In this document: positions 29,690-38,117 of the stretch, piece by piece | Numbering within the stretch: position 1 is the first letter of the stretch | Layout of the letters: each line of letters starts with the position of its first letter | Assembly: GCA_964625575.1 (NCBI GenBank) | Contig: CAZVBQ010000018.1 | Location: 1 to 64,000, forward strand | Length of the DNA stretch: 64,000 nt | DNA from: UTCHB3 sp964625575 | Lineage (GTDB): Bacteria > Bacteroidota > Ignavibacteria > Ignavibacteriales > Ignavibacteriaceae | Direction: 5' to 3' | Position numbers and translations under genes: made by a program | Notes under the pieces: generated by a model | The model's input: the letters and a program-made list of their open reading frames with translations, nothing else | Told to the model about the DNA's origin: nothing | Database searches by the model: none

Positions 29690-31003
29690 ATGAGCAACAC
29701 GGCAGAATTCAAAAAATGGTACGTCGAGAACTTTAAAAAGTTCGAAGCAAATCTCAACGGAGAGAGCAAACTCCCGATCCACCAAACCAGGAAAGAAGCG
29801 CTTGAGAAGTTCCTCGATCTGAAATTTCCGACTCTGAAGGATGAAGAGTGGAAGTACACTAACGTTACTCCAATTCTTGCTCACAAGTTTGAGGACACCT
29901 TGGTCAACCCTCCCGTTCCGGCGAAGGTTGATCTCGGAAAATATCTTTTCAACAGAGAAAATTTCTATACCATCGTTTTCATAAACGGTGTATATGACTC
30001 AGCTAATTCGGATGAAGTGGATGCCCCCGGTATTACTCTTTGTAATCTGAAGACCGCGATAGTAAAGTACCCCGAAGAAGTGAACAACTACATTGGCAAG
30101 TTCGCGAGGGTGGAAAACAGCATATTTACTGCTCTTTCCACCGCGTACATAAATGACGGTGTTTTCCTGAAGGTTAAATCGGGTAAGGCGTTAGAGAAAC
30201 CGGTTCAGGTTCTTTATGTAAATTCAGGTGGTGACAACCTTCTGATACAGCCGCGAAACCTTTTCGTGATCGGCAAGAATGCCCAGGCAAAAGTTGTTGA
30301 ATCTTATTATGCGGAGGGTGAAAGCACCTACTTCACCAACGCGGTGACAGAAACTTACGTTGACCAGAACGGAATTCTTGAACACGTGAAAATTCAGGAA
30401 GAGAGTGAAAAAGCTTTTCACATCTCCACAACTGAAATTGATGTGGAGAAGGAGAGCAAATACTCCTCTTACAATATCAATTTTGGCGGCACTTTAGTGC
30501 GAAACGACCTGAATGCCCGTTTCAACGGCGAATATGGACATGTAACCCTTAACGGACTCTATCTTGGTCAGGGCGAGCAGCACATCGACAATCACACATT
30601 GATCGATCACGCCGTGCCCAATTGCGAGAGTCATGAAATGTACAAAGGCGTGCTCGATGACTCCAGCCGCGCCGTGTTCAATGGCAAGGTTTACGTGAAA
30701 AAAGACGCGCAGAAAACCAACGCCTTCCAGGAAAACAAAAACGTTATTCTCTCTGATGATGCCCGGGTTGATACAAAACCTCAGCTTGAGATCTTTGCTG
30801 ATGACGTGAAATGCTCGCACGGCGCGACAATCGGCAGACTGAGTGGTGAGTCACTTTTCTACCTCAGAGCGCGTGGAATTGGTGAGGAACTCGCCAGAAC
30901 AATGATTATTAACGCTTTCGCCAACGATGCCGTTCATACAATCTCGATCAATGAGGTCAGAGGACGTATCGAAGACCGTGTCGCGGTGAAACTGAGCAAA
31001 TAA
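29690..31003 (+). CDS. sufD: Fe-S cluster assembly protein SufD
   Basis: A 437-residue scaffold partner of SufB. The C-terminal half has the SufB/D core (HVTLNGLYLGQGEQHIDNHT, NAFQENKNVILSDDARVDTKP, DVKCSHGATIGRL). The N-terminal DEEWKYTNVTPIL block is conserved in SufD. The histidine in NHT and the cysteine in DVKCSHGA are the family's cluster-binding candidates. Twelve bases after sufC. Confidence 0.95.
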   Translation: MSNTAEFKKWYVENFKKFEANLNGESKLPIHQTRKEALEKFLDLKFPTLKDEEWKYTNVTPILAHKFEDTLVNPPVPAKVDLGKYLFNRENFYTIVFINGVYDSANSDEVDAPGITLCNLKTAIVKYPEEVNNYIGKFARVENSIFTALSTAYINDGVFLKVKSGKALEKPVQVLYVNSGGDNLLIQPRNLFVIGKNAQAKVVESYYAEGESTYFTNAVTETYVDQNGILEHVKIQEESEKAFHISTTEIDVEKESKYSSYNINFGGTLVRNDLNARFNGEYGHVTLNGLYLGQGEQHIDNHTLIDHAVPNCESHEMYKGVLDDSSRAVFNGKVYVKKDAQKTNAFQENKNVILSDDARVDTKPQLEIFADDVKCSHGATIGRLSGESLFYLRARGIGEELARTMIINAFANDAVHTISINEVRGRIEDRVAVKLSK

Positions 31004-31016
31004 AGAAGACCATTAA

Positions 31017-32267
31017 ATGACCGAAGAAAAAAACACGACGGTTAAAACAGTTTTTGACGTTGAGAGGATCAGGAACGACTTCCCGGTCCTCCATCAGTCA
31101 GTTCACGGAAAACCGCTCGTTTACCTCGATAATGCCGCGACCACTCAGAAGCCTCAACAGGTTATCGATGTACTTTCAGAGTATTACAAAGGCTACAATT
31201 CAAATATTCACCGGGGAGTGCACCTCTTAAGCCAAAAGGCGACAGATGAGTATGAAAAAGCCCGTGTGAAAGTTCAGAACTTTCTGAATGCCCCAAAAGC
31301 AAAAGAGGTGATATTCGTAAGAGGGACGACTGAGGGGATCAACCTTGTTGCAAACACTTACGGAAGGAAGTTCATCAAGGAAGGCGATGAAATAATCGTC
31401 TCGGAGATGGAACACCATTCAAATATTGTCCCTTGGCAGATGCTGTGTGAACAAACCGGCGCGAAGCTCAGAGTTATACCCGTTGACGACAACGGTGAAC
31501 TGATCATGGATGAGTACAAAAAGTTGCTGAACGAAAGAACGACATTCGTTTCTGTTGTTCACGCGTCAAACACCCTCGGTACTGAGAATCCGGTTGAGGA
31601 GATCACGAGACTTGCCCATGAAGCCGGTGCAAAGGTACTGATAGATGGCGCGCAATCAGTGCAACACTTCGAAGTGGACGTGCAAGCAATTGGATGTGAT
31701 TTCTATGTGTTTTCGGGTCACAAACTTTACGGACCTACCGGTATCGGAGCCCTTTGGGGCAGGGAAGAACTCCTCGAGCAGATGCCGCCGTGGCAGGGAG
31801 GTGGTGACATGATTGTTCATGTAACTTTTGAAAGAACCATCTATAACGAACTTCCCTACAAGTTTGAGGGTGGCACTCCGAACATTGCCGGTACGATCGG
31901 TCTCGGACACGCGATCGATTACGTTAACGGAATCGGTCTTGAGAATATACGTGCTTATGAAAGCGAACTTTACAGGTATATGGAGCAAACTTTCCTCGGC
32001 ATCGAGGGTGTAACCTTGATAGGGGCGGCGGCTCACAAAAGCAGCGTCTTCTCCTTCAAACTCGCTGATATCCATCCGCACGATGTGGGGACTATCATGG
32101 ATATGGAGGGAATCGCCATCCGTACAGGGCACATGTGCACCCAGCCTGTGATGAAGCGTTTCGGCGTGCCCGCGCTTTCAAGGGCTTCTATAGGATTTTA
32201 CAATACCAAAGAAGATATCGACCGCGCTGCGGCCGGTATCAAAAAAGTAATTGAGGTCTTTGCCTGA
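31017..32267 (+). CDS. sufS: Cysteine desulfurase SufS
   Basis: A 416-residue PLP enzyme that takes sulfur from L-cysteine as an enzyme persulfide. Lys236 in FSGHKLYGPTG is the PLP lysine; Cys374 in RTGHMCTQP is the sulfur-accepting cysteine, in the short loop of group II desulfurases. EMEHHSNIVPWQ is also diagnostic. The stop codon overlaps the sufU start by one base, consistent with SufS handing sulfur to SufU. Confidence 0.96.
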   Translation: MTEEKNTTVKTVFDVERIRNDFPVLHQSVHGKPLVYLDNAATTQKPQQVIDVLSEYYKGYNSNIHRGVHLLSQKATDEYEKARVKVQNFLNAPKAKEVIFVRGTTEGINLVANTYGRKFIKEGDEIIVSEMEHHSNIVPWQMLCEQTGAKLRVIPVDDNGELIMDEYKKLLNERTTFVSVVHASNTLGTENPVEEITRLAHEAGAKVLIDGAQSVQHFEVDVQAIGCDFYVFSGHKLYGPTGIGALWGREELLEQMPPWQGGGDMIVHVTFERTIYNELPYKFEGGTPNIAGTIGLGHAIDYVNGIGLENIRAYESELYRYMEQTFLGIEGVTLIGAAAHKSSVFSFKLADIHPHDVGTIMDMEGIAIRTGHMCTQPVMKRFGVPALSRASIGFYNTKEDIDRAAAGIKKVIEVFA

Positions 32268-32722
32268 TGAATGATGAATTAAAAGAGATATACCAGCAGG
32301 TAATTCTCGACCATAACAAGAATCCAAGAAATTTCAGAAAGATCGAAATCCCTTCACATCACTCAGAGGGTTTGAACCCACTTTGTGGTGACCATGTATG
32401 GGTTTACCTCGACGTGGTTGACGGCGTGATCCGGGATATCTCATTCGAAGGGAACGGTTGCGCCATTTCAAAATCTTCAGCTTCCATAATGACTGCCGAA
32501 CTGAAAGGTAAAACTGTTGAAGAGGCTGAAAGGCTGTTCGAACAGTTCCATTCCCTTGTGACCGGAAAGCTCACCGATGAGGAAGTGATAGAAGAGATGG
32601 GCAAGCTCGGAATATTTCAGGGTGTGAGGGATTTCCCGGTCAGAGTGAAATGCGCGAGCCTGCCGTGGCACACCATGCACGCGGCACTTCACCAAAAAGA
32701 TACCGCAGTCAGTACGGAGTAA
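32267..32722 (+). CDS. sufU: SufU zinc-dependent sulfurtransferase
   Basis: A 151-residue IscU-fold protein which, in Gram-positive-type SUF systems, accepts sulfur from SufS. The zinc ligands are visible: Cys40 and Asp42 (LCGDHV), Cys65 (GNGCAISK) and Cys129 (VKCASLPW). The insertion between the second and third cysteines, absent from IscU, marks it as SufU. The start overlaps the sufS stop; a second ATG at 32271 is out of frame. Confidence 0.93.
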   Translation: MNDELKEIYQQVILDHNKNPRNFRKIEIPSHHSEGLNPLCGDHVWVYLDVVDGVIRDISFEGNGCAISKSSASIMTAELKGKTVEEAERLFEQFHSLVTGKLTDEEVIEEMGKLGIFQGVRDFPVRVKCASLPWHTMHAALHQKDTAVSTE

Positions 32723-32725
32723 CTT

Positions 32726-33046
32726 GTGACAAGAGAAAATATTGAAGCTTTACAAGATAAAGTAATCGCCACTCTTAAAACCATCTTCGATCCCGAGATC
32801 CCGGTGGATATCTGGGAACTTGGTTTGATCTATCACCTCAAATTCGATCTAGAGGGCAATCTCGTTGTTGAGATGACCCTTACCAGCCCAATGTGCCCCG
32901 TTGCCGAAAGCCTTCCCGCGGAGGTGGAAACCAAACTGAAGGGGATTGAGGGAATTAACGATGTAAAGATCAAGCTCGTCTTCGATCCGCCATGGGACAA
33001 GGATATGATGAGCGAAGTGGCACAATTGGAACTTGGGTTCCTCTGA
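32726..33046 (+). CDS. SufT-like MIP18 family Fe-S assembly protein
   Basis: A 106-residue MIP18/DUF59 protein: TIFDPEIPVDIWELGLIY, then MTLTSPMCPVAESLP with the conserved cysteine, and VFDPPWDKDMMSE. Members act in maturation of Fe-S proteins and are often the last gene of SUF operons. The start is GTG at 32726; its ribosome-binding site (CGGAGT) overlaps the end of sufU, four bases upstream. A second member lies at 34681-34989. Confidence 0.9.
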   Translation: MTRENIEALQDKVIATLKTIFDPEIPVDIWELGLIYHLKFDLEGNLVVEMTLTSPMCPVAESLPAEVETKLKGIEGINDVKIKLVFDPPWDKDMMSEVAQLELGFL

Positions 33047-33104
33047 TTTTAACCTGCCTTGAGGCAGAGATTCAAGAATAAGCAATAGCTTGGAAGGAAA
33101 ACAC

Positions 33105-33635
33105 ATGTTAAACACATTTAGACCCCCGATATATGATCAGGACGCGGTTCAGCCTTACAGGGATGAACTTGTAGCGGTCGGCTTTGAAGAAGCGTTGACA
33201 CCGGAAGATGTAGATAACGCGATAAATAACAACCCGGGCAAGACCGTTCTTTTCATGATCAATTCTGTCTGTGGTTGCGCGGCCGGTTCAGCAAGACCAG
33301 GCGTATCACTCGCGCTTCAGCACAGAGTGATCCCCGATAAACTCTACACCGTTTTCGCCGGTCAGGAACGTGACGCGGTTGAAAAACTGAGATCATACGT
33401 TAAAGGATTTCCCCCTTCGTCACCTTCAGTGGCACTCTTCAAGGATGGCGAGTTGGTATATTTCATGCCAAGACTTGAGATCGAAGGCAGAAGTGCCGGT
33501 CAGATCGCTCAGGATCTTATGGTAACCTTTGAAAAGAACTGTTCCGCTCAGGGACCTTCAATTCCACCTGACGCATTCGAGAAGGTTTTACACGCGAAGA
33601 TGTGCGGCTCAAAGATACCGGTGTACAAAGGATAG
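33105..33635 (+). CDS. Bacilliredoxin (BrxA/BrxB family)
   Basis: A 176-residue member of the YphP/YqiW family, with the family's CGC active site in INSVCGCAAGSARPGV and the RPPIYDQDAVQPYRDELVAVGF N-terminus. In Firmicutes these remove bacillithiol from proteins or act as disulfide isomerases. The ATG at 33105 with GGAAGG six bases before it is preferred to the TTG at 33090. Next to the suf genes, it may protect Fe-S assembly cysteines; that is inference. It ends at the hairpin at 33660. Confidence 0.88.
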   Translation: MLNTFRPPIYDQDAVQPYRDELVAVGFEEALTPEDVDNAINNNPGKTVLFMINSVCGCAAGSARPGVSLALQHRVIPDKLYTVFAGQERDAVEKLRSYVKGFPPSSPSVALFKDGELVYFMPRLEIEGRSAGQIAQDLMVTFEKNCSAQGPSIPPDAFEKVLHAKMCGSKIPVYKG

Positions 33636-33659
33636 TAACGATGCGTTAACGAAATTGAT

Positions 33660-33690
33660 CCGTAAGCACCCGATGCTTACGGGTCATTTT
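33660..33690 (+). terminator. Probable terminator of the suf operon
   Basis: Eight-base arms CCGTAAGC and GCTTACGG around a seven-base loop, followed by TCATTTTCAT. The T tract is imperfect, so some readthrough into the Rrf2 gene is possible. Confidence 0.55.
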
Positions 33691-33710
33691 CATAACCCCC
33701 GAAAGAAATA

Positions 33711-34211
33711 ATGAAATTCAGTTCACAAGAAGAATACGGTTTAAGACTGCTCCTTAGAATAGCGAAAAACTCGCAAGGGGATGGTATGACCATTCCTGAA
33801 CTGGCGGAATCGGAAGGGCTTAGCACCGCGAACACGGCAAAACTTTTGAGGATTCTGCGGATGGGTGGCTTTGTCGATTCTGAAAGAGGGCAAAGAGGGG
33901 GGTATAAACTTTCAAGAACCGCCGATAAAATTCTTGTGGCCGATGTGATGACCGGTCTTGGCGGAAGGCTTTTCGATAACACTTTCTGTACCGACCACTC
34001 TGGTATGGACGCGGCGTGCACGCACGAGATCGACTGCTCCGTCCGCTCACTTTGGAGCATGATTCAGCGCGTTGTTGATGGAGTGCTGAAACAAACAACC
34101 CTTGCCGATCTGCTGATCAGCGAGCAGCATCTCACATCCAAACTTTCCCCGCTTGCCACCGACGCTATTGACGCGTTCACTGCCGTAAAAGAGATAAAAC
34201 TCTCCCTTTAA
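33711..34211 (+). CDS. Rrf2 family iron-sulfur regulator
   Basis: A 166-residue winged-helix repressor/activator (FSSQEEYGLRLLLRIAKN, ELAESEGLSTANTAKLLRIL, RGQRGGYKLSR). Three cysteines, Cys93, Cys103 and Cys109, fit the cluster-ligand region of IscR/NsrR/SufR, although the first gap (nine residues) is longer than usual. Its position directly after the suf genes suggests it senses Fe-S supply and controls them. It ends at a bidirectional terminator shared with the convergent nos operon. Confidence 0.87.
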   Translation: MKFSSQEEYGLRLLLRIAKNSQGDGMTIPELAESEGLSTANTAKLLRILRMGGFVDSERGQRGGYKLSRTADKILVADVMTGLGGRLFDNTFCTDHSGMDAACTHEIDCSVRSLWSMIQRVVDGVLKQTTLADLLISEQHLTSKLSPLATDAIDAFTAVKEIKLSL

Positions 34212-34214
34212 AAT

Positions 34215-34254
34215 AAAAAAGGATGCCGGAGCCGTGGCTCCAACATCCTTCTTT
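34215..34254. terminator. Bidirectional terminator
   Basis: Outer arms AAAGGATG and CATCCTT with an inner GGAGCC / GGCTCC hairpin, an A run on the left and TTCTTT on the right. It sits between the convergent Rrf2 and cupin genes and can end both transcripts. Confidence 0.75.
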
Positions 34255-34264
34255 CGACAATAAA

Positions 34265-34582
34265 TCAGCCTTTTATCATCGTAAGCAGCATTTTTGTTTT
34301 CTCAAGAGCAACAAGCCCGTGAGGAACATTTGCCGGCAGTTTTATTATGTCGCCCGTTTCAACGACATAAGGCTCACCGCCGATTTTTATCTCCATTTTA
34401 CCTTCAACCAGATTCACCAATGCTTCAAAAGGTGAAGTGTGTTCAGTTAAATTCTCATCCTTGTCAAAAGCGAAAAGGGTGACATTTCCTGACGGATTCT
34501 TTACGAGCTGGCGGCTAACAATCGCGCTCTCGGAATAGTTAATAAGACCGGTCAGTTTTCCGTGTAAGTCTGTAGTTGCCAT
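34265..34582 (-). CDS. Cupin-domain protein
   Basis: A 105-residue single-domain cupin. Residues 44-95 hold the two cupin motifs (HTSPFEALVNLVEGKMEI and GDIIKLPANVPHGL), with metal-ligand histidines at both ends. Small cupins beside nitrogen-oxide genes are common, but the ligand is unknown. GAAGGAAAA precedes the ATG. It is the last gene of the nos operon, behind the octamer fold-back element at 34611-34680. Confidence 0.85.
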   Translation of the reverse strand: MATTDLHGKLTGLINYSESAIVSRQLVKNPSGNVTLFAFDKDENLTEHTSPFEALVNLVEGKMEIKIGGEPYVVETGDIIKLPANVPHGLVALEKTKMLLTMIKG

Positions 34583-34610
34583 TTTATTTTCCTTCTTTTT
34601 ATGTAATGCG

Positions 34611-34680
34611 GTACTTCAGTACTTCGGTACTCCGGTAATTTATAAGACTGAAGTACCGAAGCACTGAGATTCCGAAGTTC
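34611..34680. repeat. Octamer-period fold-back element
   Basis: Left arm units GTACTTCA, GTACTTCG, GTACTCCG; right arm CTGAAGTA, CCGAAGCA, CTGAGATT, CCGAAGTT. It abuts the stop codon of the minus-strand MIP18-type gene (34681-34683) and is a shorter relative of 27195-27320. In the nos transcript it forms a hairpin between that gene and the cupin gene. Confidence 0.75.
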
Positions 34681-34989
34681 TTATTCAAACATATGATCAA
34701 GTTTGTGTTTTGCTTCCGCTGACATCATTTGGGGGGTCCACGCGGGTTCCCAGACGAGATCGATAAAAATTCTGTATTCGCTGAAAGCTTGTTTTAAATA
34801 TCGCTCCACCCATTCAAGAATGCTGTCGTGCATTGGGCAGCCGGGAGTTGTCAGAGTCATTTTTACTAATATAACATCTTCTCTGATAATTACCGAATAA
34901 ACTAATCCAAGTTCCACTATATTCAATCCGAGTTCGGGATCGATGACTTTTGAGAGTACGTTAAAAACTTCATCCTGTGACGGTATCAT
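34681..34989 (-). CDS. MIP18/PaaD-like metal-sulfur assembly protein
   Basis: A 102-residue MIP18/DUF59 protein (KVIDPELGLNIVELGLVYSV, MTLTTPGCPMHDSILEWVERYL, WEPAWTPQMMS). It is distinct from the copy in the suf operon and is closer to the stand-alone type found in denitrification and Rrf2 clusters. It probably helps insert or repair clusters. The first 20 bases overlap the end of the upstream membrane-protein gene, so it is co-translated with it. Confidence 0.88.
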   Translation of the reverse strand: MIPSQDEVFNVLSKVIDPELGLNIVELGLVYSVIIREDVILVKMTLTTPGCPMHDSILEWVERYLKQAFSEYRIFIDLVWEPAWTPQMMSAEAKHKLDHMFE

Positions 34990-36262
34990 CGGGTCTCCTC
35001 GCGTAGGTCGATAAAATGTTGTAAGAAAAAAGCAGTGCCCCGGTCAGATAGAACGAAAGTCCGGTTAGCAGAATAATCTCGTGATTGAATAATAGCCCCG
35101 CGATAGTTATAAATAACGAGACATTCGTTATGTAGTACTGCGCTTTTGAAATGTTGCGATTGTAGAGGTCTTTCAGAAGTGGCACTTTTTTCAAGCCGAC
35201 CTTGCTGGTGTAAAAGTGGAACCAGACAAGGAATGGGATTATCTTGTACATCTGACCCATTATCAACTGGCTGATAAAACCAAAAAGCACGATAAATCCA
35301 TAAACCAGCGTCAGGTTCATTTCATCGCTGCCATTTCCGCTCGAGATGAAAAGAAATGAGATGCCACCGAGAAGTGCCGCTACAAGAGCGGAATAGGCAA
35401 ATACCGAGAATTTGATCCCCAGATCAAGGTTTTTCTTCATCCTTTTCTTCATGATCAGAAGAATCTGATAGAAAAAGACCAGAAATGCCAACGCTATAAG
35501 CGGGACAAATACAAAATCACCAGCCTGAGAGAAACCCATAACCCGCGAGAGAGAAAACCCAAGAATACCCGTGTTCAGGAAAACGAAAACCAGCCACGAT
35601 GGCTTCACCGAATAACCGTGGGAGAGGGTGAACATTGGGATCAGTTTGAGTGATACTCCGGCGATCACCATCCCGATCCAGCCGGCAATTCCGAGGTGCG
35701 CGTGAACGGTCAGCAACTTAAGATGATCGCCCGGCAAGAACGGGTGACCGAGGTTTATCGCAAGCAACAAGCCCAGCAAAACCGTGAAAAACAGGTAAAT
35801 GTTTGATGCAACCAAAAACTTGCCGGTCAGATTGTTCTTTTCACCTTTGCTGAGGGTGACTCCAAGATTCACCAGGAAAATGAGGACGGCAAGCATCAAA
35901 AAGCTCCCGGCTACAATTATTAATGTGGTGAAATTGAAGTTGTAAAACGACCAAACCAGAAGCAACATTCCCGTTACATGCAATCCATATTGAATGAAAG
36001 CGAGTTTCTCCGACCAAAGCTTCACCTTCAGAATTATTGCAATAAGCTGGAAAATGGCTCCAAATATTGTGAGCGCGATCCAACCTAACACCATAAGGTG
36101 AGTTACTGACAACGCCACAGGTGAGAAGTGGTGCCCCTTCAGCGACGCGTGATCTATGATCATCATAACAACCGCGGACAGAAGTGATAAAATTGCCGTT
36201 ATGAAATATGTCGAAACTAATTTGAACGAGGGTGACATCTTGGTCGCGAGACCGGGTACCAT
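34970..36262 (-). CDS. Heme-copper-oxidase-like polytopic membrane protein
   Basis: A 430-residue protein with about 12 transmembrane helices. It resembles a stand-alone subunit-I-like protein of the NnrS / heme-copper type: helices have VTHLMVLGWIALTIFGAIFQ and HAHLGIAGWIGMVIAGVSLKL, with conserved histidines at helix starts. It is shorter than a full NorB or cbb3 subunit I, and no subunit II gene adjoins. A role in nitric-oxide handling is inferred from its place in the nos operon after an NsrR-like gene. One base separates it from the upstream DUF2249 gene. Confidence 0.65.
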   Translation of the reverse strand: MVPGLATKMSPSFKLVSTYFITAILSLLSAVVMMIIDHASLKGHHFSPVALSVTHLMVLGWIALTIFGAIFQLIAIILKVKLWSEKLAFIQYGLHVTGMLLLVWSFYNFNFTTLIIVAGSFLMLAVLIFLVNLGVTLSKGEKNNLTGKFLVASNIYLFFTVLLGLLLAINLGHPFLPGDHLKLLTVHAHLGIAGWIGMVIAGVSLKLIPMFTLSHGYSVKPSWLVFVFLNTGILGFSLSRVMGFSQAGDFVFVPLIALAFLVFFYQILLIMKKRMKKNLDLGIKFSVFAYSALVAALLGGISFLFISSGNGSDEMNLTLVYGFIVLFGFISQLIMGQMYKIIPFLVWFHFYTSKVGLKKVPLLKDLYNRNISKAQYYITNVSLFITIAGLLFNHEIILLTGLSFYLTGALLFSYNILSTYARRPDDTVTG

Positions 36263-36263
36263 T

Positions 36264-36803
36264 TTAGTCGACCTTCCTGGTTATTATCACTTTGTAATAG
36301 TTCTCCTCGATCTTGTTTGCAACCGCCTGCCAGCCCAGCTCTTCCAGTTTCTCATACAGGATCATTGGCTCACGGTGGTGGTGGACAAGCAGAAGAGTGT
36401 CGTTATCAATTTCATGCAGTTTTTGAAGTATGGTTACCATTGGCTCTGGTGGCTCCATGCCGCGGACATCGAGTTCAACAACTTTTTCGGGAAGGGGAGC
36501 GGTTTCGTTGCCAGTTGTGCGTTGCGAGTTGCCCGGAGTGAGAGTATCTGACTTAAAAAAATAGACGTTGTAAACTCCATCTGCAATATCTGTAAAGTGT
36601 TCATAACCCCGGCTGCCAAGGACATTGTAAAGCGGTTTTGGTTCGAAACCGACAACGAGGTGAAGTATTTGCCCATCTCCGAGTTTTGAGATCTCACCCA
36701 TTATCAGATGAAAGGGATCGACTCCCTGGGCGAGACTCGGCCTTACATCGAGCAGTACCGTATCTGAATTTTGGATTAACGCTTTAATTTCATTCTCGTT
36801 CAT
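36264..36803 (-). CDS. Protein with two DUF2249 domains
   Basis: A 179-residue protein with two DUF2249 domains, at about 10-75 (TVLLDVRPSLAQGVDPFHLI, GDGQILHLVVGFEPKPLY) and 105-175 (VVELDVRGMEPPEPMVTIL, DTLLLVHHHREPMILYEKL). The fold is TusA-like; such genes accompany NO-responsive clusters and are proposed to act in sulfur or metal handling. The linker at about 82-100 is encoded by a heptamer-type repeat tract (36497-36542). ATG 36803 with GGAAAA upstream is preferred to GTG 36827. Confidence 0.82.
   Translation of the reverse strand: MNENEIKALIQNSDTVLLDVRPSLAQGVDPFHLIMGEISKLGDGQILHLVVGFEPKPLYNVLGSRGYEHFTDIADGVYNVYFFKSDTLTPGNSQRTTGNETAPLPEKVVELDVRGMEPPEPMVTILQKLHEIDNDTLLLVHHHREPMILYEKLEELGWQAVANKIEENYYKVIITRKVD
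36497..36542. repeat. Short-repeat tract inside a coding region
   Basis: The plus strand reads GTTGCCAGTTGTGCGTTGCG, then AGTTGCCCGGAGTGAG. The core GTTGCGAGTTGCCCGGA differs by one base from GTTGCGTGTTGCCCGGA in the intergenic array at 6250-6304. Here it lies in frame between the two DUF2249 domains. Confidence 0.65.
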
Positions 36804-36823
36804 TTTAATTTTCCTGTTCCTGC

Positions 36824-37318
36824 TCACTGAGCTTTTTTTATTATGTGTTCAGATATCTGAAGATTTTCCGTCTGAAGTTTCATCGCGTCGTAGAAAAGGT
36901 TCTCAATCTTTTTTATCGATTTTTCCTTTACATCTTCCAGACTTGTGTCAGCAAAAAGTTTGTAGATATTATCCCTTAGTCCATCCCATTCATTGTGTAC
37001 CGGACAGGGGTTGTCGGGGTTGCATCGCTTGAAACCGAGGATACAGAAATTGAAAAGATCAAGCCCGTCAAGCGCGTTGATAATGTCAAGCAGTTTGATT
37101 CTGGATGGAGGGACGAGCAGACCGAATCCGCCGCCATTTCCCCTTTTGGAATCGACATAGCCTGAGGCTATCAATTCCTGCATTATTTTCCCCGTGAAAT
37201 CTTTTGGCACCGAGAGCCTGTCAGATATTTCACCCGCCGAAAGGGTTGAGCCGTATGGCAGGGTTGAAAGCAGGAGCACGGTTTGGAGTCCATATTCACA
37301 TTTTTTTGAGAAGATCAT
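36824..37318 (-). CDS. NsrR-like Rrf2 regulator
   Basis: A 164-residue Rrf2 protein (FSKKCEYGLQTVLLLSTLP; RGNGGGFGLL wing). Cys92, Cys99 and Cys105 (FCILGFKRCNPDNPCPVH) form an Fe-S ligand set like that of NsrR, which senses nitric oxide. Lying inside the nos operon it would be autoregulated and could act on the palindrome at the operon promoter (43742-43770). Eight bases from nosY. Confidence 0.87.
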   Translation of the reverse strand: MIFSKKCEYGLQTVLLLSTLPYGSTLSAGEISDRLSVPKDFTGKIMQELIASGYVDSKRGNGGGFGLLVPPSRIKLLDIINALDGLDLFNFCILGFKRCNPDNPCPVHNEWDGLRDNIYKLFADTSLEDVKEKSIKKIENLFYDAMKLQTENLQISEHIIKKAQ

Positions 37319-37325
37319 CTTGCGC

Positions 37326-38117
37326 CTACAGGTCTTTCTTCTTAAAGCGGAGAACGCTTAGTGAAAGGGGAATGGCTGTCCAGAGAAACAATGCCGAGAG
37401 GGAGATGACCGATCCGGTTACCGACTGAAAATAACTCTGAAAAACCGCGCCTGTGTAGCCCATCAGCGCTGAAGCGTCAAGGTGGATGAGGCAGAATATC
37501 CTCGCCAGGTCGATCGGGTTTAGCGAACTGATAACCAATAGCGGCATTTCGAGAGGATAATCAGCGAAAAACACCGATACGGCAAGTATCAAACCATCAT
37601 AAAGCAGCGCCATGAGGAACCAGATGGTGATGGAAATTCCGAATCCTTTTGCTTTGTCATCCTGCCAAACAGCGATGAAAAAAGCAATTGCCAAAAACAC
37701 AAGAACTACAAAGACTCCTGTAAGCAAAAGTGAGACCAACGGAGCGATGACCGGGGCACTTATCCCCGAAAAGAAAATGAATGGAAGCAAAATCCCGGCG
37801 ATCTCAGAGAGAACCAAGGGTATCGCGACACCTCCCCAGATCCCAATGAAAAGATCGGTTCTCTTAACGGGCTGGGTGAGCATGAAAAGTATGTAACCCT
37901 TACTGTTGTAGTAAAACGTGGTGCCGTACAGAAGTGTGAGCAGGGGAATGAAGGTCACGTTTATGTTCAACAGGTTGGTTATAACCCCTGTGGGTTCATC
38001 TGTAAAATGGAACAACAGGGAAGTGAACGCGAGGAAAAATATGAAGTAAAAGATCACAAGTTTCGACCTGAAAGCGTCACGCAACTGATAGTTGAAAATT
38101 TTACTTATGCTGTGCAC
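37326..38117 (-). CDS. nosY: NosY ABC permease
   Basis: A 263-residue permease of the NosDFY complex with six predicted helices, starting IFNYQLRDAFRSKLVIFYF. YGTTFYYNSKGYILFMLTQPVKRTDLFIG is the family's characteristic second block. With NosF it uses ATP to drive NosD in copper-sulfide cluster assembly on NosZ. It overlaps nosF by 13 bases. Confidence 0.92.
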   Translation of the reverse strand: MHSISKIFNYQLRDAFRSKLVIFYFIFFLAFTSLLFHFTDEPTGVITNLLNINVTFIPLLTLLYGTTFYYNSKGYILFMLTQPVKRTDLFIGIWGGVAIPLVLSEIAGILLPFIFFSGISAPVIAPLVSLLLTGVFVVLVFLAIAFFIAVWQDDKAKGFGISITIWFLMALLYDGLILAVSVFFADYPLEMPLLVISSLNPIDLARIFCLIHLDASALMGYTGAVFQSYFQSVTGSVISLSALFLWTAIPLSLSVLRFKKKDL

